This document shows positions 46,273-55,857 of a stretch of DNA of 64,000 nucleotides, in pieces. This stretch comes from DATARH01 sp963712835 (GTDB taxonomy: Bacteria; Pseudomonadota; Alphaproteobacteria; ATCC43930; CGMCC-115725). Each line of letters opens with the position of its first letter. The first letter of the stretch is position 1. The stretch covers positions 247,384-311,383 of the forward strand of contig CAVQJJ010000019.1 of the NCBI GenBank assembly GCA_963712835.1, given 5' to 3'. The position numbers and the translations under genes are program-made. The notes beneath the pieces were generated by a model, which was not told the DNA's origin, ran no database searches, and saw only the letters and a program-made list of their open reading frames with translations.

Positions 46273-48198
46273 GTGATCGCGCTCGTCGTCTTTCTTCCGC
46301 TTCTGGCCGCCGCGGTCGCCGGCTTCTTTGGCCGGGTGATCGGCGACCGCGGCTCGCAGGTCGTGACCTGCGGCGCGCTCGTGCTGTCGGCGATCTTCGG
46401 CATCATCGTCTTCTATCAGATCATGGGACAGTCGGCGCCGCGGGTGGAGGTGATCGCCACCTGGATTTCCGGCGGCGGGGTCGATGTTGCCTGGTCGCTG
46501 CGCCTCGATACGCTGTCGGGCGTGATGATCCTCGTCGTGACGATCGTCTCGGCGATGGTCCACATCTACTCGATCGGCTACATGGCGCATGACCACTCGA
46601 TCCCGAGGTTCATGAGCTATCTGAGCCTGTTCACCTTCTTCATGCTGATGCTGGTGACGGCCAACGACTTCGTGCAGATGTTCTTTGGCTGGGAAGGGGT
46701 GGGGCTCTGCTCGTATCTGCTGGTCGGCTTCTGGTATGACCGCCCGACGGCCAACGCCGCGGCGATCAAGGCCTTCGTCGTCAACCGGGTCGGCGATTTT
46801 GGCTTCGCGCTTGGCATTTTCGCCGTGTTCGTGCTGTTCGGGTCGCTCGATTTCGGTACCGTTTTCGGCAAGGCGCCGTCCGAGACGCACGAGGTGATTA
46901 ACTTCCTCGGCTGGCAGGTGCCGGCGCTGACGCTGGCCTGCCTGCTGCTCTTTGTCGGCGCGATGGGAAAATCGGCACAGCTCGGCCTGCACACCTGGCT
47001 GCCCGACGCGATGGAGGGTCCGACCCCGGTCTCGGCGCTGATCCATGCCGCGACGATGGTCACCGCCGGTGTCTACATGGTGTGCCGGCTGTCGCCCATG
47101 TTCGAATACGCGCCCGGCGCGCTCGCCGTGGTCGGCGTGATCGGCGGCACCACCTGCATGTTTGCCGCCAGCATCGGCATGGCGCAGAACGACATCAAGC
47201 GCGTCATCGCCTATTCGACGTGCTCGCAGCTTGGTTACATGTTCTTCGCCGCCGGCGTGTCCGCCTATGGCGCGGCGATGTTCCACTTGTTCACCCACGC
47301 CTTCTTCAAGGCGCTCTTGTTCCTCGGCGCCGGCGCGGTGATTCACGCCATGTCCGGCGATCAAGACATGCGCCGCATGGGCGGGCTGTGGAAGAAGATC
47401 CCGATCACCTATGTGCTGATGTGGATCGGCAGCCTCTCCTTGGCCGGCATCCCGCCGTTCTCCGGCTTCTTCTCGAAGGACGCGATCCTCGCCGCTGCCT
47501 GGGCGTCGGAGACCGCGGTCGGCCGCTATTCCTTCTGTCTCGGCACGTTTACGGCGTTCCTCACCGCGTTCTATTCGTGGCGCCTCATCATCATGACCTT
47601 TCACGGCGCCTCGCGCGCCGACCACGAGACGCAGCACCACATCCACGAAAGCCCGTGGGTCATGCTGGCGCCGCTCTTCGTGCTGGCGGCGGGAGCGATT
47701 TTCGCCGGCTGGCTCGCCGATGAGTTCTTTGTCGGCGCCGACCGCGGCGAATTCTGGAAAACCGCGATCCTTGTGCTGCCTTATGACAATTCGATCGCCC
47801 ACGCGGCGCACAATTCGCTCTTGATCGATTACCTGCCGCTCGCGGCGGGACTGTCGGGCATCCTGCTCGCTTATGTCTGCTACATGTGGCGGCCCGGCAT
47901 ACCGGCCGCCGCGGCGGTGCATTTCCGCGCGTTGTACCTGTTCCTCCTCAACAAGTGGTACTTCGACGAGCTCTACGACCGGGTCTTTGTGCGCAGCGCT
48001 TTCAGCCTTGGCGACGGGCTGTGGAAGACCGGCGACGGCACGGTGATCGACGGGCTCGGACCCGACGGCATCTCCGCCGCGACCCGCGAGCTGGCGCGCG
48101 AGGCGAGCAAGCTGCAGACCGGCTACGTCTACCACTATGCCTTCGCGATGCTGATCGGCGTCGTCGCGCTGATCACCTGGTACCTGGTTCCGCGGTGA
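46273..48198 (+). CDS. nuoL: NADH-quinone oxidoreductase subunit L
   Basis: A 641-residue antiporter-like proton-pumping subunit (ND5) with about 16 helices and the long C-terminal lateral helix. Family stretches are FFGWEGVGLCSYLLVGFWY, QLGLHTWLPDAMEGPTPVSALIHAATMV and YSTCSQLGYMFFA. It starts with GTG, three bases after the nuoK stop. Confidence 0.97.
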   Translation: MIALVVFLPLLAAAVAGFFGRVIGDRGSQVVTCGALVLSAIFGIIVFYQIMGQSAPRVEVIATWISGGGVDVAWSLRLDTLSGVMILVVTIVSAMVHIYSIGYMAHDHSIPRFMSYLSLFTFFMLMLVTANDFVQMFFGWEGVGLCSYLLVGFWYDRPTANAAAIKAFVVNRVGDFGFALGIFAVFVLFGSLDFGTVFGKAPSETHEVINFLGWQVPALTLACLLLFVGAMGKSAQLGLHTWLPDAMEGPTPVSALIHAATMVTAGVYMVCRLSPMFEYAPGALAVVGVIGGTTCMFAASIGMAQNDIKRVIAYSTCSQLGYMFFAAGVSAYGAAMFHLFTHAFFKALLFLGAGAVIHAMSGDQDMRRMGGLWKKIPITYVLMWIGSLSLAGIPPFSGFFSKDAILAAAWASETAVGRYSFCLGTFTAFLTAFYSWRLIIMTFHGASRADHETQHHIHESPWVMLAPLFVLAAGAIFAGWLADEFFVGADRGEFWKTAILVLPYDNSIAHAAHNSLLIDYLPLAAGLSGILLAYVCYMWRPGIPAAAAVHFRALYLFLLNKWYFDELYDRVFVRSAFSLGDGLWKTGDGTVIDGLGPDGISAATRELAREASKLQTGYVYHYAFAMLIGVVALITWYLVPR

Positions 48199-48217
48199 GC
48201 GCGCTCAAGGAACAACA

Positions 48218-49729
48218 ATGAACCACTGGCCGCTCCTCTCGCTCGTCACCTTCCTGCCGCTGGTCGGCGTCGGCTTTATCATGACGGCACGCGGCGACGC
48301 CGAGATCGTCGCGCGCAACGCAAGGAACATCGCGCTCTCGACCTCGATCATCGTCTTTCTGCTGTCGCTCCTGCTGTGGGTTTATTTCGACCCGTCGACC
48401 GCCGCGTTCCAGTTCGTCGAGAAGGCGCGCTGGGTCAAGATCGGCGGGTTCGACGTCAGTTATCACATGGGGATCGACGGCATCTCGCTGTTCTTCGTGC
48501 TGTTGTCGACCCTCCTCACCGTGATCTGCGTGCTGGCGAGCTGGCAGTCGGTGCACACCCAGGTGCGCGAATACATGATCGCCTTCCTCGTCCTCGAGAC
48601 GCTGATGGTCGGCATGTTCTGCGCGCTCGACTTCATCGTCTTCTACATATTCTTCGAGGGCGTTCTGATCCCGATGTTCCTCATCATCGGGATCTGGGGG
48701 CACGGCAACCGCGTCTACGCCGCGTTCAAGTTCTTTCTCTACACGCTCTTGGGCTCGGTGCTGATGCTGCTCGCGATTATCGCGATCTATTATCAGACCG
48801 GCAGCACCGACATCGAGACGGCGCTCCACCACAGCTTCCCGTTTGCGTTGCAGAAATGGCTGTTCCTCGCCTTCCTCGCGTCGTTCGCGGTCAAGGTACC
48901 GATGTGGCCGGTGCACACTTGGCTGCCCGACGCGCATGTCGAGGCGCCGACCGCGGGGTCGGTGATCCTCGCCGGCGTGCTGTTGAAGATGGGCGGCTAC
49001 GGCTTTGTCCGCTTTTCGCTGCCTATGTTCCCCTTGGCCTCGCATTACTTCACGCCGCTGATGTTCGCGCTGTCGGCGATCGCGGTGATCTACACCTCGC
49101 TGGTCGCCCTGGCGCAGACCAACATGAAGAAGCTGATCGCCTATTCGTCGATCGCCCACATGGGCTTTGTGACGATGGGCATCTTCGCGGTGACCAGCGA
49201 GGCGGTGCAGGGCGCGGTCATCCAGATGCTGAGCCACGGCCTCGTTTCGGGCGCGCTCTTCCTCTGCGTCGGTGTGCTTTATGACCGCATGCACCACTAC
49301 GACATCGCGCGCTATGGCGGACTGGTCGAGCGCATGCCGGCCTACGCCTTTGTCTTTATGGCCTTCATGCTGGCCTCGGTCGGCCTGCCGGGGACGAGCG
49401 GCTTTGTCGGCGAGTTCCTGATCTTGTTGGGCACATTCCGTGTTTCGACGCTGGAATGCTTTCTCGCGGCGACGGCGATGTTCCTCGGCGCGTCCTACAT
49501 GCTCTACCTCTATCGCCGGGTGATCTTCGGCACGATCAGCCGCGACGATCTGCGCAACATCCTCGACCTCAGCCCGCGCGAGAAGGCGGTGTTCGTGCCG
49601 CTGTTGCTGCTGGTGCTGTGGATGGGCGTCTACCCGTCGTCGTTCCTCGGGCCGATCCGCGCCTCGGTCGATAATCTCGTACAGCACGTCGGCGCCGCCG
49701 AAGCGGGCCAGCACGCGAGCGCGGAGTAG
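48218..49729 (+). CDS. nuoM: NADH-quinone oxidoreductase subunit M
   Basis: A 503-residue antiporter-like subunit (ND4) with 14 helices. Characteristic segments include DGISLFFVLLSTLLT, FYIFFEGVLIPMFLIIGIWG (Glu of helix 5), WPVHTWLPDAHVEAPTAGSV and YSSIAHMGFV. It follows nuoL after 19 nt. Confidence 0.97.
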   Translation: MNHWPLLSLVTFLPLVGVGFIMTARGDAEIVARNARNIALSTSIIVFLLSLLLWVYFDPSTAAFQFVEKARWVKIGGFDVSYHMGIDGISLFFVLLSTLLTVICVLASWQSVHTQVREYMIAFLVLETLMVGMFCALDFIVFYIFFEGVLIPMFLIIGIWGHGNRVYAAFKFFLYTLLGSVLMLLAIIAIYYQTGSTDIETALHHSFPFALQKWLFLAFLASFAVKVPMWPVHTWLPDAHVEAPTAGSVILAGVLLKMGGYGFVRFSLPMFPLASHYFTPLMFALSAIAVIYTSLVALAQTNMKKLIAYSSIAHMGFVTMGIFAVTSEAVQGAVIQMLSHGLVSGALFLCVGVLYDRMHHYDIARYGGLVERMPAYAFVFMAFMLASVGLPGTSGFVGEFLILLGTFRVSTLECFLAATAMFLGASYMLYLYRRVIFGTISRDDLRNILDLSPREKAVFVPLLLLVLWMGVYPSSFLGPIRASVDNLVQHVGAAEAGQHASAE

Positions 49730-49734
49730 CCCCG

Positions 49735-51195
49735 ATGCCCGTCGCCGCCGTTCCCGACTTTATTCCGGCCCTGCCCGAGATCGCGCTTGCCTGCGCGGCA
49801 ATGCTGCTGCTGCTCATCGGCGCGTTTCGCGGCGAGGGCTCGTCCCGCCTCGTCTCGTGGCTCTCCGTGCTGGTGTTGATCGGAGTCCTGGCGCTGGCGT
49901 CGCGGGTCGGGCTCGGCAAGCAGACCGCCTTCTACGGCATGTTCGTGACCGACGCGTTCGCGCTTTTCATGAAAACGCTGGTGCTGGTCGGCTCGGCCGT
50001 CTCGATCATCATGGCGATGCGCTACAACGAGGATCACGGCATCGCCCGGTTCGAGTTCCCGATTCTGGTGCTGCTCGCGACGACCGGGATGATGGTCATG
50101 GTCTCGGCCAATGACCTCATCACCCTCTATCTCGGCCTCGAGCTGCAAAGCCTCGCGCTCTACGTCACCGCCAGCTTCGACCGGGACTCGGTGCGCTCCA
50201 GCGAAGCCGGCCTCAAATATTTCGTGCTCGGCGCGCTGTCGTCGGGAATGCTGCTCTACGGCGCCTCGATGATCTACGGCTTTGCCGGTACGACGAGCTT
50301 CATCGCGCTCGCCCATGTGGTGACGGGCGCGGGCCCGGTGTCGCCGGGTCTCATCATCGGTATCGTCTTTGTCATCGTCGGCCTGGCCTTCAAGGTGTCG
50401 GCGGTGCCGTTCCATATGTGGGTGCCCGATGTCTATGAGGGTGCGCCGACCCCGGTGACGGCGTTTTTCGCGGTCGCGCCGAAGATGGCGGCGATCGCGT
50501 TGTTCATCCGCTTTTTGATCGCGCCGTTCGGGGCTCTGATCGCCGAGTGGCAGCAGGTAATCATCTTCCTGTCGATCGCCTCGATGATCCTGGGCGCGGT
50601 CGCCGCGATCGCGCAGACCAGTATCAAGCGCCTGATGGCCTACAGCTCGATCGGCCATATCGGCTATGCGCTGATTGGGCTTGCCGCGGCGACGCCCGAC
50701 GGCATTCGCGGCGTTCTCGTTTATATGGCGATCTACCTGTTTATGAATGTCGGCGCCTTTGCGGTGATCTTGAGCATGCGCCAGAACGGCAGGATGCTCG
50801 AAGGCATCAACGATCTCGCTGGTTTGTCGCGCACCCAGCCGGGGCTGGCCTTGGCGTTGGCGATCTTCATGTTCGCCATGGCCGGCATCCCGCCGACCGC
50901 CGGCTTCTTCTCGAAGCTCTACATCTTCCTCGCCGCGATCGAGACGCGCCAGACGGCGATGATCACGCTCGCCATTATCGGCGTCGTCACCAGCGTCGTG
51001 GGGGCGTTCTATTACCTGCGCGTCGTCAAGGTGATGTATTTCGACGAGCCCGCCGGCGCCTTCGACCGGCCGATCACCGCGGAATTGAAAGCCGTGCTCT
51101 TCGTCACCGCCGTCGTGACCATGTTCTTCTTCCTGCTGCCTGACCCGGTCGCCGGCGCTGCCCACGCCGCCGCGGCCTCGCTGTTCGTCAAATGA
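49735..51195 (+). CDS. nuoN: NADH-quinone oxidoreductase subunit N
   Basis: A 486-residue antiporter-like subunit (ND2) with about 14 helices. It shows YLGLELQSLALYVTASFDR, FKVSAVPFHMWVPDVYEGAP and MAYSSIGHIGYALIGLA. It is the last gene of the complex I operon; birA starts 13 nt later and is probably co-transcribed. Confidence 0.97.
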   Translation: MPVAAVPDFIPALPEIALACAAMLLLLIGAFRGEGSSRLVSWLSVLVLIGVLALASRVGLGKQTAFYGMFVTDAFALFMKTLVLVGSAVSIIMAMRYNEDHGIARFEFPILVLLATTGMMVMVSANDLITLYLGLELQSLALYVTASFDRDSVRSSEAGLKYFVLGALSSGMLLYGASMIYGFAGTTSFIALAHVVTGAGPVSPGLIIGIVFVIVGLAFKVSAVPFHMWVPDVYEGAPTPVTAFFAVAPKMAAIALFIRFLIAPFGALIAEWQQVIIFLSIASMILGAVAAIAQTSIKRLMAYSSIGHIGYALIGLAAATPDGIRGVLVYMAIYLFMNVGAFAVILSMRQNGRMLEGINDLAGLSRTQPGLALALAIFMFAMAGIPPTAGFFSKLYIFLAAIETRQTAMITLAIIGVVTSVVGAFYYLRVVKVMYFDEPAGAFDRPITAELKAVLFVTAVVTMFFFLLPDPVAGAAHAAAASLFVK

Positions 51196-51208
51196 TCCCG
51201 CGGGCGTC

Positions 51209-51961
51209 ATGACGATGGCGCTGCCGCCCCCGTTCCGGCTTGTCGCCTACGAGACGATCGGCAGCACCAATGATGAGCTGAAGCGTCTCGCGCGCGAGGG
51301 CGCGGCTGAAGGGCTTGTCGTCACCGCCGAGCGGCAGACCGCTGGACGCGGCCGCCGCGGCCGCACCTGGGTGTCGCCGCCGGGCAATCTCTATTCGTCG
51401 ACGCTGGTGCGGCCGGATTGCCGCGCCGCCACCGCCGCGCAGCTCGGTTTTGTCGCTGCGCTTGGCGTCAGCGGCGCGATCGGCGAGCTGGCGCCGCATG
51501 TCTCCACGCGCTGTAAATGGCCCAACGATCTCCTCACCAACGGCAAGAAAGTATCCGGCATCCTTCTGGAAACCGAGATGGTGTCCGGCGACCGGCCGGA
51601 CTTCGTGATCCTCGGCGTCGGCGTGAACCTCGCCTCGTCGCCGCGCGACACGCCTTATCCGGCAACCTCGCTTGCCGAAGAAGGCGCGCCCGGCATCGCC
51701 CCAGCCGAAATGGCCATAGCGTTCGTCCGCCATTTCGCTGCCTGGCTGGCGGCGTGGCGCGAGGGCGGCTTCGCCCCGATCCGCGAAGCCTGGCTCGCCC
51801 GCGCGATGGGGCTCGGCGAGCCGATCCAAGTGCGCCTCGAGCGCAATACCCTCGACGGCCGCTTCCTCGATCTCGACCACGACGGCGCGCTGCTGCTCGG
51901 CCAGGCCGAGGGCAGCCGACGCATCGCCGCGGGCGAGATCTTTCCGGCGCGGGCGGCGTGA
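51209..51961 (+). CDS. birA: Biotin--[acetyl-CoA-carboxylase] ligase
   Basis: A 250-residue class I biotin protein ligase that attaches biotin to carboxylase carrier domains. The adenylate loop is GRGRRGRTWVSPPGNLY and the catalytic motif is KWPNDLLTNGKKVSGILLE. The N-terminal helix-turn-helix of E. coli BirA is absent, so it is not a repressor. Its place after nuoN is a conserved alphaproteobacterial arrangement. Confidence 0.95.
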   Translation: MTMALPPPFRLVAYETIGSTNDELKRLAREGAAEGLVVTAERQTAGRGRRGRTWVSPPGNLYSSTLVRPDCRAATAAQLGFVAALGVSGAIGELAPHVSTRCKWPNDLLTNGKKVSGILLETEMVSGDRPDFVILGVGVNLASSPRDTPYPATSLAEEGAPGIAPAEMAIAFVRHFAAWLAAWREGGFAPIREAWLARAMGLGEPIQVRLERNTLDGRFLDLDHDGALLLGQAEGSRRIAAGEIFPARAA

Positions 51962-51965
51962 TCCG

Positions 51966-52742
51966 ATGCTGCTGGCGATCAACTCCGGCAATACCAACGC
52001 GGTTTTCGCGGTTTACGAGGGCGATACGCTGCGCGCGTCGTGGCGCGTCTCGACCAATGCCCGCCGCACCGCCGACGAGTACGCGGTCTGGCTGACCCAG
52101 CTGCTCGCGCTCGCCGGCCTGACGCCGGGCGATGTCGACGCGACGGTCATCGCCAATGTCGTGCCCGATGCCAGCTTCAACCTGTTGTCGCTGTGCCGGC
52201 GTTACCTCAACAGCGAGCCGCTGGTCATCGGCAGCGCCGACTGCAACCCCGGCATCGGCATCGATGTCGATATGCCGGCGCAGGGGGTGGGCGCCGACCG
52301 CATCGCCAACTCGGTCGCCGCACAAGACCGCTACAAGGCGCCCCTGATGGTCATCGATTTCGGCACTGCGACCAATTTCGACGTGGTCGACAAGACCGGT
52401 AATTATTGCGGCGGCATCATCGCGCCCGGACCGAACCTGTCGCTGCAGGCGCTGGAGATGGCGGCGGCGCAGCTGCCGCACATCGCGATTAGAAAACCGC
52501 CCGCGGTCGTCGGCCGCAACACCATTTCGGCGATGGAATCGGGCGTGTTCTGGGGTTATGTCGGCATGCTCGAAGGGCTGGTCCGGCGCATCCGTGAGGA
52601 GCGCGGCGAGACCATGGGCACGGTCGCGACCGGCGGCCTCGCGCCGCTTTTCGCCAACGCTACCGACGCGATCGAGAAGGTCGACCCTGATCTGACGTTG
52701 TGGGGACTTCGTCTGATCTATCGGCGCAACCGCAATCGATGA
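51966..52742 (+). CDS. coaX: Type III pantothenate kinase
   Basis: A 258-residue ASKHA-fold kinase for the first step of CoA synthesis. It shows INSGNTNAVFAVY (phosphate loop), DMPAQGVGADRIAN (with the catalytic-base Asp region) and DFGTATNFDVV. The usual Asp of the DxGNT loop is Asn6 here. It starts 4 nt after birA and shares ATGA with the RNase J gene. Confidence 0.93.
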   Translation: MLLAINSGNTNAVFAVYEGDTLRASWRVSTNARRTADEYAVWLTQLLALAGLTPGDVDATVIANVVPDASFNLLSLCRRYLNSEPLVIGSADCNPGIGIDVDMPAQGVGADRIANSVAAQDRYKAPLMVIDFGTATNFDVVDKTGNYCGGIIAPGPNLSLQALEMAAAQLPHIAIRKPPAVVGRNTISAMESGVFWGYVGMLEGLVRRIREERGETMGTVATGGLAPLFANATDAIEKVDPDLTLWGLRLIYRRNRNR

Positions 52743-54436
52743 AGGCGAAGGCGCCGGCTGAGCAGCCGCTGGATCGCGCCGTCGAGCGCGACGAGAAGGG
52801 GCTTTATTTCGTCCCGCTCGGCGGCTCGGGCGAGATCGGCATGAACCTCAACCTCTACGGCTATCGCGGCCAGTGGCTGATGCTCGATTGCGGCGTCACC
52901 TTTGGCGAGGAGGAGCATGCCGGGGTCGACGTCATCATGCCCGACCCGGCCTTCATCGTCGAACGCAAGGACAGATTGCTCGGCATCGTCGCGACCCACG
53001 CGCACGAAGACCATATCGGCGCGATCCCCTATCTCTGGCCGCAGCTGCAATGCCCGATCTGGGCGACGCCCTTCACCGCCTCGCTGCTGCGCGCCAAGCT
53101 TGAGGAAGCGGGGCTCGCCGGCAAGGTGCCGATCACCGTCGTGCCGATGTCCGGCCGTTTCACGATCGGCCCGTTCGACCTCGAACTGGTGACCTTGACC
53201 CATTCGATCCCCGAACCCAACGCCGTCGCGATCCGCACGCCGGTCGGCACGGTGCTGCATACCGGCGACTGGAAGCTCGACCCCGATCCGCTAATCGGCG
53301 ACGTGACCGACGAGGCGGCGCTCATCCGCATCGGCGACGAGGGCGTCATCGCCATGGTCGGCGATTCGACCAACGCCCTGGTCGACGGCCATTCCGGTTC
53401 CGAGGCTGATCTGCGCGAGGCGCTCACCGAGCTGATCGGCCGCTATACCGGGCGCGTCGCGGTCGCCTGCTTCGCGTCGAATGTCGCCCGCCTTTCGACC
53501 ATCGCCCACGCAGCGCAAGCCCATGGCCGCGACGTGGCGCTGATCGGCCGCTCGCTATGGCGCATCGACAAGGCCGCGCGGGAAAACGGCTATCTCGTCG
53601 ATCTGCCGCGCTTCCTGACCGAGGATGAGGCGGGCTATGTCCCAGCCGACCGCATCCTGCTCATCTGCACCGGCAGTCAGGGCGAGCCGCGCGCCGCGCT
53701 CAATCGCATCGCCCGCGAGGACCACCCTCATATCGTCCTCGAAGAGGGCGACGTCGTGATTTTTTCGTCGCGGATCATCCCCGGCAACGACAAGGCGATC
53801 GCGCGGCTGCAGAACGCGCTGGTGCGGCTCGGCGTCGAGATCGTCACCACCGACGACCATTTCGTCCACGTCTCTGGCCACCCGTGCCGCGCCGAGCTGG
53901 TGCGCATGTACCAGATGGTGCGGCCGCGCGTGGCGCTTCCGGTGCATGGCGAGGCGCGGCATCTTCAGGCGCACGCCCAGCTGGCGATGGAATGCCAGGT
54001 CAGCGATGCGCTGATCATCGAGAACGGCGACGCGATCCGCATCGACGCCCAAGGCGCGACGCTCGCCGGCCAGGTGCCGTCAGGCCGCGTCGGCAGCGAC
54101 GGGCGGCGGCTGTTGCCGATGACCGGCTCGGTCTTGCAGCAGCGCCGGCGCGTCGGCAATCAGGGCGCGCTCGTCGCATCGATCGTCGTCGATCGCGCCG
54201 GCGCTCTGGCGGCCGCGCCGCAGATATCGCTGATCGGTCTTGTCGAGCCGCAGGACAGCGACGACATGCAGGCCAAGCTGCGCGACGCGGCGACCGCCGC
54301 GGTGGAGTCGCTGCCAAAGGCGATGCGGCGCGACGATGCCCAGCTCAAGGACGCTGCCAACCGCGCGCTGCGCAGGGCGGTCAACGAGCGTATCGGCAAG
54401 CGCGCGCTGATCGACGTGCAACTCGTCCGGCTGTGA
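52739..54436 (+). CDS. rnj: Ribonuclease J
   Basis: A 565-residue metallo-beta-lactamase/beta-CASP RNase combining 5'-exo and endonuclease activity in mRNA decay and rRNA maturation. The zinc motif is His87-x-His89-x-Asp91-His92 (THAHEDHIGA), with further ligands in LTLTHSIPE and LHTGDWKLDPDP. The beta-CASP part (about 215-360) has CFASNVARLSTIA and CTGSQGEPRAALNRIA. A C-terminal domain follows. The start overlaps coaX by 4 nt. Confidence 0.95.
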   Translation: MKAKAPAEQPLDRAVERDEKGLYFVPLGGSGEIGMNLNLYGYRGQWLMLDCGVTFGEEEHAGVDVIMPDPAFIVERKDRLLGIVATHAHEDHIGAIPYLWPQLQCPIWATPFTASLLRAKLEEAGLAGKVPITVVPMSGRFTIGPFDLELVTLTHSIPEPNAVAIRTPVGTVLHTGDWKLDPDPLIGDVTDEAALIRIGDEGVIAMVGDSTNALVDGHSGSEADLREALTELIGRYTGRVAVACFASNVARLSTIAHAAQAHGRDVALIGRSLWRIDKAARENGYLVDLPRFLTEDEAGYVPADRILLICTGSQGEPRAALNRIAREDHPHIVLEEGDVVIFSSRIIPGNDKAIARLQNALVRLGVEIVTTDDHFVHVSGHPCRAELVRMYQMVRPRVALPVHGEARHLQAHAQLAMECQVSDALIIENGDAIRIDAQGATLAGQVPSGRVGSDGRRLLPMTGSVLQQRRRVGNQGALVASIVVDRAGALAAAPQISLIGLVEPQDSDDMQAKLRDAATAAVESLPKAMRRDDAQLKDAANRALRRAVNERIGKRALIDVQLVRL

Positions 54437-54443
54437 GGCCGCC

Positions 54444-54848
54444 ATGATCGGCAAGCTCAATCATGTCGCTATCGTCGTGCCCGATCTTGCCGCGGCGACG
54501 GCACTCTACCGCGACACGCTCGGCGCCGAGGTGAAGCTGCCGCATGCGCTCCCCGAACACGGCGTCACCGCCGTCTTTGTCGAGCTCGGCAATACCCGCA
54601 TCGAGTTGCTCGAACCGCTCGGCGACGCATCGCCGGTGCGCGGTTTTCTCGCACGCAACCCCGACGGCGGCATGCACCATGTCTGTTATGAGGTCTCCGA
54701 CATCAAGGCGGCGCGCGACCGCTTGCGCGCCGCGGGTGCGCGGGTGCTCGGCGACGGCGATCCGAGGACCGGCGCGCACGGCAAGCCGGTGCTGTTCCTC
54801 CACCCCAAGGACTTTTGCGGCACGCTGATCGAGCTTGAAGAAGTCTGA
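54444..54848 (+). CDS. mce: Methylmalonyl-CoA epimerase
   Basis: A 134-residue vicinal-oxygen-chelate enzyme interconverting (S)- and (R)-methylmalonyl-CoA in propionyl-CoA use. Its two beta-alpha-beta modules begin LNHVAIVVPDLAAATALYRD and MHHVCYEVSDIKAARDRL. Metal ligands are His7, the His of MHHVCYE and the late Glu of GTLIELEEV. It starts 7 nt after rnj in the same transcription unit. Confidence 0.95.
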   Translation: MIGKLNHVAIVVPDLAAATALYRDTLGAEVKLPHALPEHGVTAVFVELGNTRIELLEPLGDASPVRGFLARNPDGGMHHVCYEVSDIKAARDRLRAAGARVLGDGDPRTGAHGKPVLFLHPKDFCGTLIELEEV

Positions 54849-54855
54849 CCAAATG

Positions 54856-54950
54856 CCGTCATTGCGAGGAGCGCGTTGCGCGACGTGGCAATCTCCCGCC
54901 ACAGAGGGCCAAGACGGATGGAGATTGCTTCGCTTCGCTCGCAATGACGG
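54856..54950. repeat. 95-bp palindromic repeat element
   Basis: The perfect 13-bp ends CCGTCATTGCGAG and CTCGCAATGACGG enclose inner arms GCAATCTCC (54888-54896) and GGAGATTGC (54920-54928). This foldback type is dispersed in many proteobacterial genomes. It sits between mce and the DUF1467 gene, ending 7 nt before the latter's ATG. Confidence 0.75.
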
Positions 54951-54957
54951 TTAGGTC

Positions 54958-55194
54958 ATGGGCTGGGTAACCGGGATCGTCGTCTACATCCTGACCTGGT
55001 GGGTCGTGCTGTTCGCGATCCTGCCGCTCTGGGTCAAGCCGACCGATCCCGACGAGATCGGCTACGGCTTCGGCGCCCCGAAACAGCCCTTCATGTGGCG
55101 CAAGGTGGCGCTGACCTCGGCGATTGCTGCGGTCGTCTGGGTTGGCATCTATATTCTCGTGATCGAGCCCTGGATCACTTTTCGCGGGGGATGA
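54958..55194 (+). CDS. DUF1467 family membrane protein
   Basis: A 78-residue protein with two membrane helices (about 3-24 and 52-72). The conserved loop reads LPLWVKPTDPDEIGYGFGAP. This family usually follows mce in alphaproteobacteria; its function is not established. Its leader is occupied by the palindromic repeat, so the native ribosome site may have been displaced: only GACGGTTAGGTC lies directly before the ATG. Confidence 0.88.
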   Translation: MGWVTGIVVYILTWWVVLFAILPLWVKPTDPDEIGYGFGAPKQPFMWRKVALTSAIAAVVWVGIYILVIEPWITFRGG

Positions 55195-55222
55195 CCCCAG
55201 GGTACGGCTAAGGGGACGAGAG

Positions 55223-55765
55223 ATGAGCGCCGCCTATTGCCTAGCCGCGCCCGGCAGCCCGCTGCACGGGCCCTATCACGACGAGGAATACGGCTTTCCG
55301 GCGCGCGATGAGGCGGTGCTGTTCGAGCGCTTGATTCTGGAGATCAATCAGGCCGGTCTTTCCTGGGCGACGATCCTGCGCAAGCGCGACGCGTTTCGCG
55401 TCGCCTTCGCCGGTTTCGATATCGATCGCGTCGCCGCCTTCGGCGATGAGGATGTCGCCCGGCTGATGGCCGATCCCGGCATCATCCGCAACCGGCTCAA
55501 GATCGCCGCGACCATCGATAACGCGCGCCGCATCCAGGAACTGCGTCGCGAGTACGGCTCGTTCGCTGCCTGGCTCGACGCCCATCACCCGCGCTCGCGC
55601 GAGGAATGGGTCAAGCTATTCAAGAAAACCTTCCGCTTCACCGGCGGCGAGATCGTCAACGAATTCCTGATGAGCCTCGGCTACCTCGACGGCGCGCACG
55701 ACGCGAGCTGCCCCGTCTATGCGCGCATCGCCGTGCTTGCTCCGCCGTGGGCAAACCAACGATAA
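55223..55765 (+). CDS. tag: DNA-3-methyladenine glycosylase I
   Basis: A 180-residue base-excision repair enzyme removing 3-methyladenine. The signature stretches are YHDEEYGFPARDEAVLFERL, LEINQAGLSWATILRKRDAF and DPGIIRNRLKIAATIDNA. The zinc ligands fit Cys6, His19, His159 and Cys163. GGGGACGAGAG precedes the ATG. The last residues (VLAPPWANQR) are basic, as usual. Confidence 0.93.
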   Translation: MSAAYCLAAPGSPLHGPYHDEEYGFPARDEAVLFERLILEINQAGLSWATILRKRDAFRVAFAGFDIDRVAAFGDEDVARLMADPGIIRNRLKIAATIDNARRIQELRREYGSFAAWLDAHHPRSREEWVKLFKKTFRFTGGEIVNEFLMSLGYLDGAHDASCPVYARIAVLAPPWANQR

Positions 55766-55787
55766 CGCGCGCTTAGCCGAGGTTAAA

Positions 55788-55816
55788 TTGACGCAGGTTT
55801 CTGGCCGGGCTATAGG
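55788..55816 (+). promoter_or_regulatory. Sigma70-type promoter of the RiPP cassette
   Basis: TTGACG (55788-55793) and TATAGG (55811-55816) are spaced by exactly 17 nt. Transcription would start near 55823, giving a leader of about 127 nt before the precursor's TTG start. Confidence 0.65.
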
Positions 55817-55857
55817 AGCGGCGGGAACTCTTGTCACAAAGACTCCGTATCATTCGT

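Noticed and set aside
45826..48135. Very long minus-strand open frames opposite nuo genes (here 769 codons), likewise opposite lon, uvrA and nuoG
   Set aside because: Low-complexity, charge-rich translations with no family features, lying antisense to intact conserved genes; a known effect of high GC codon use.
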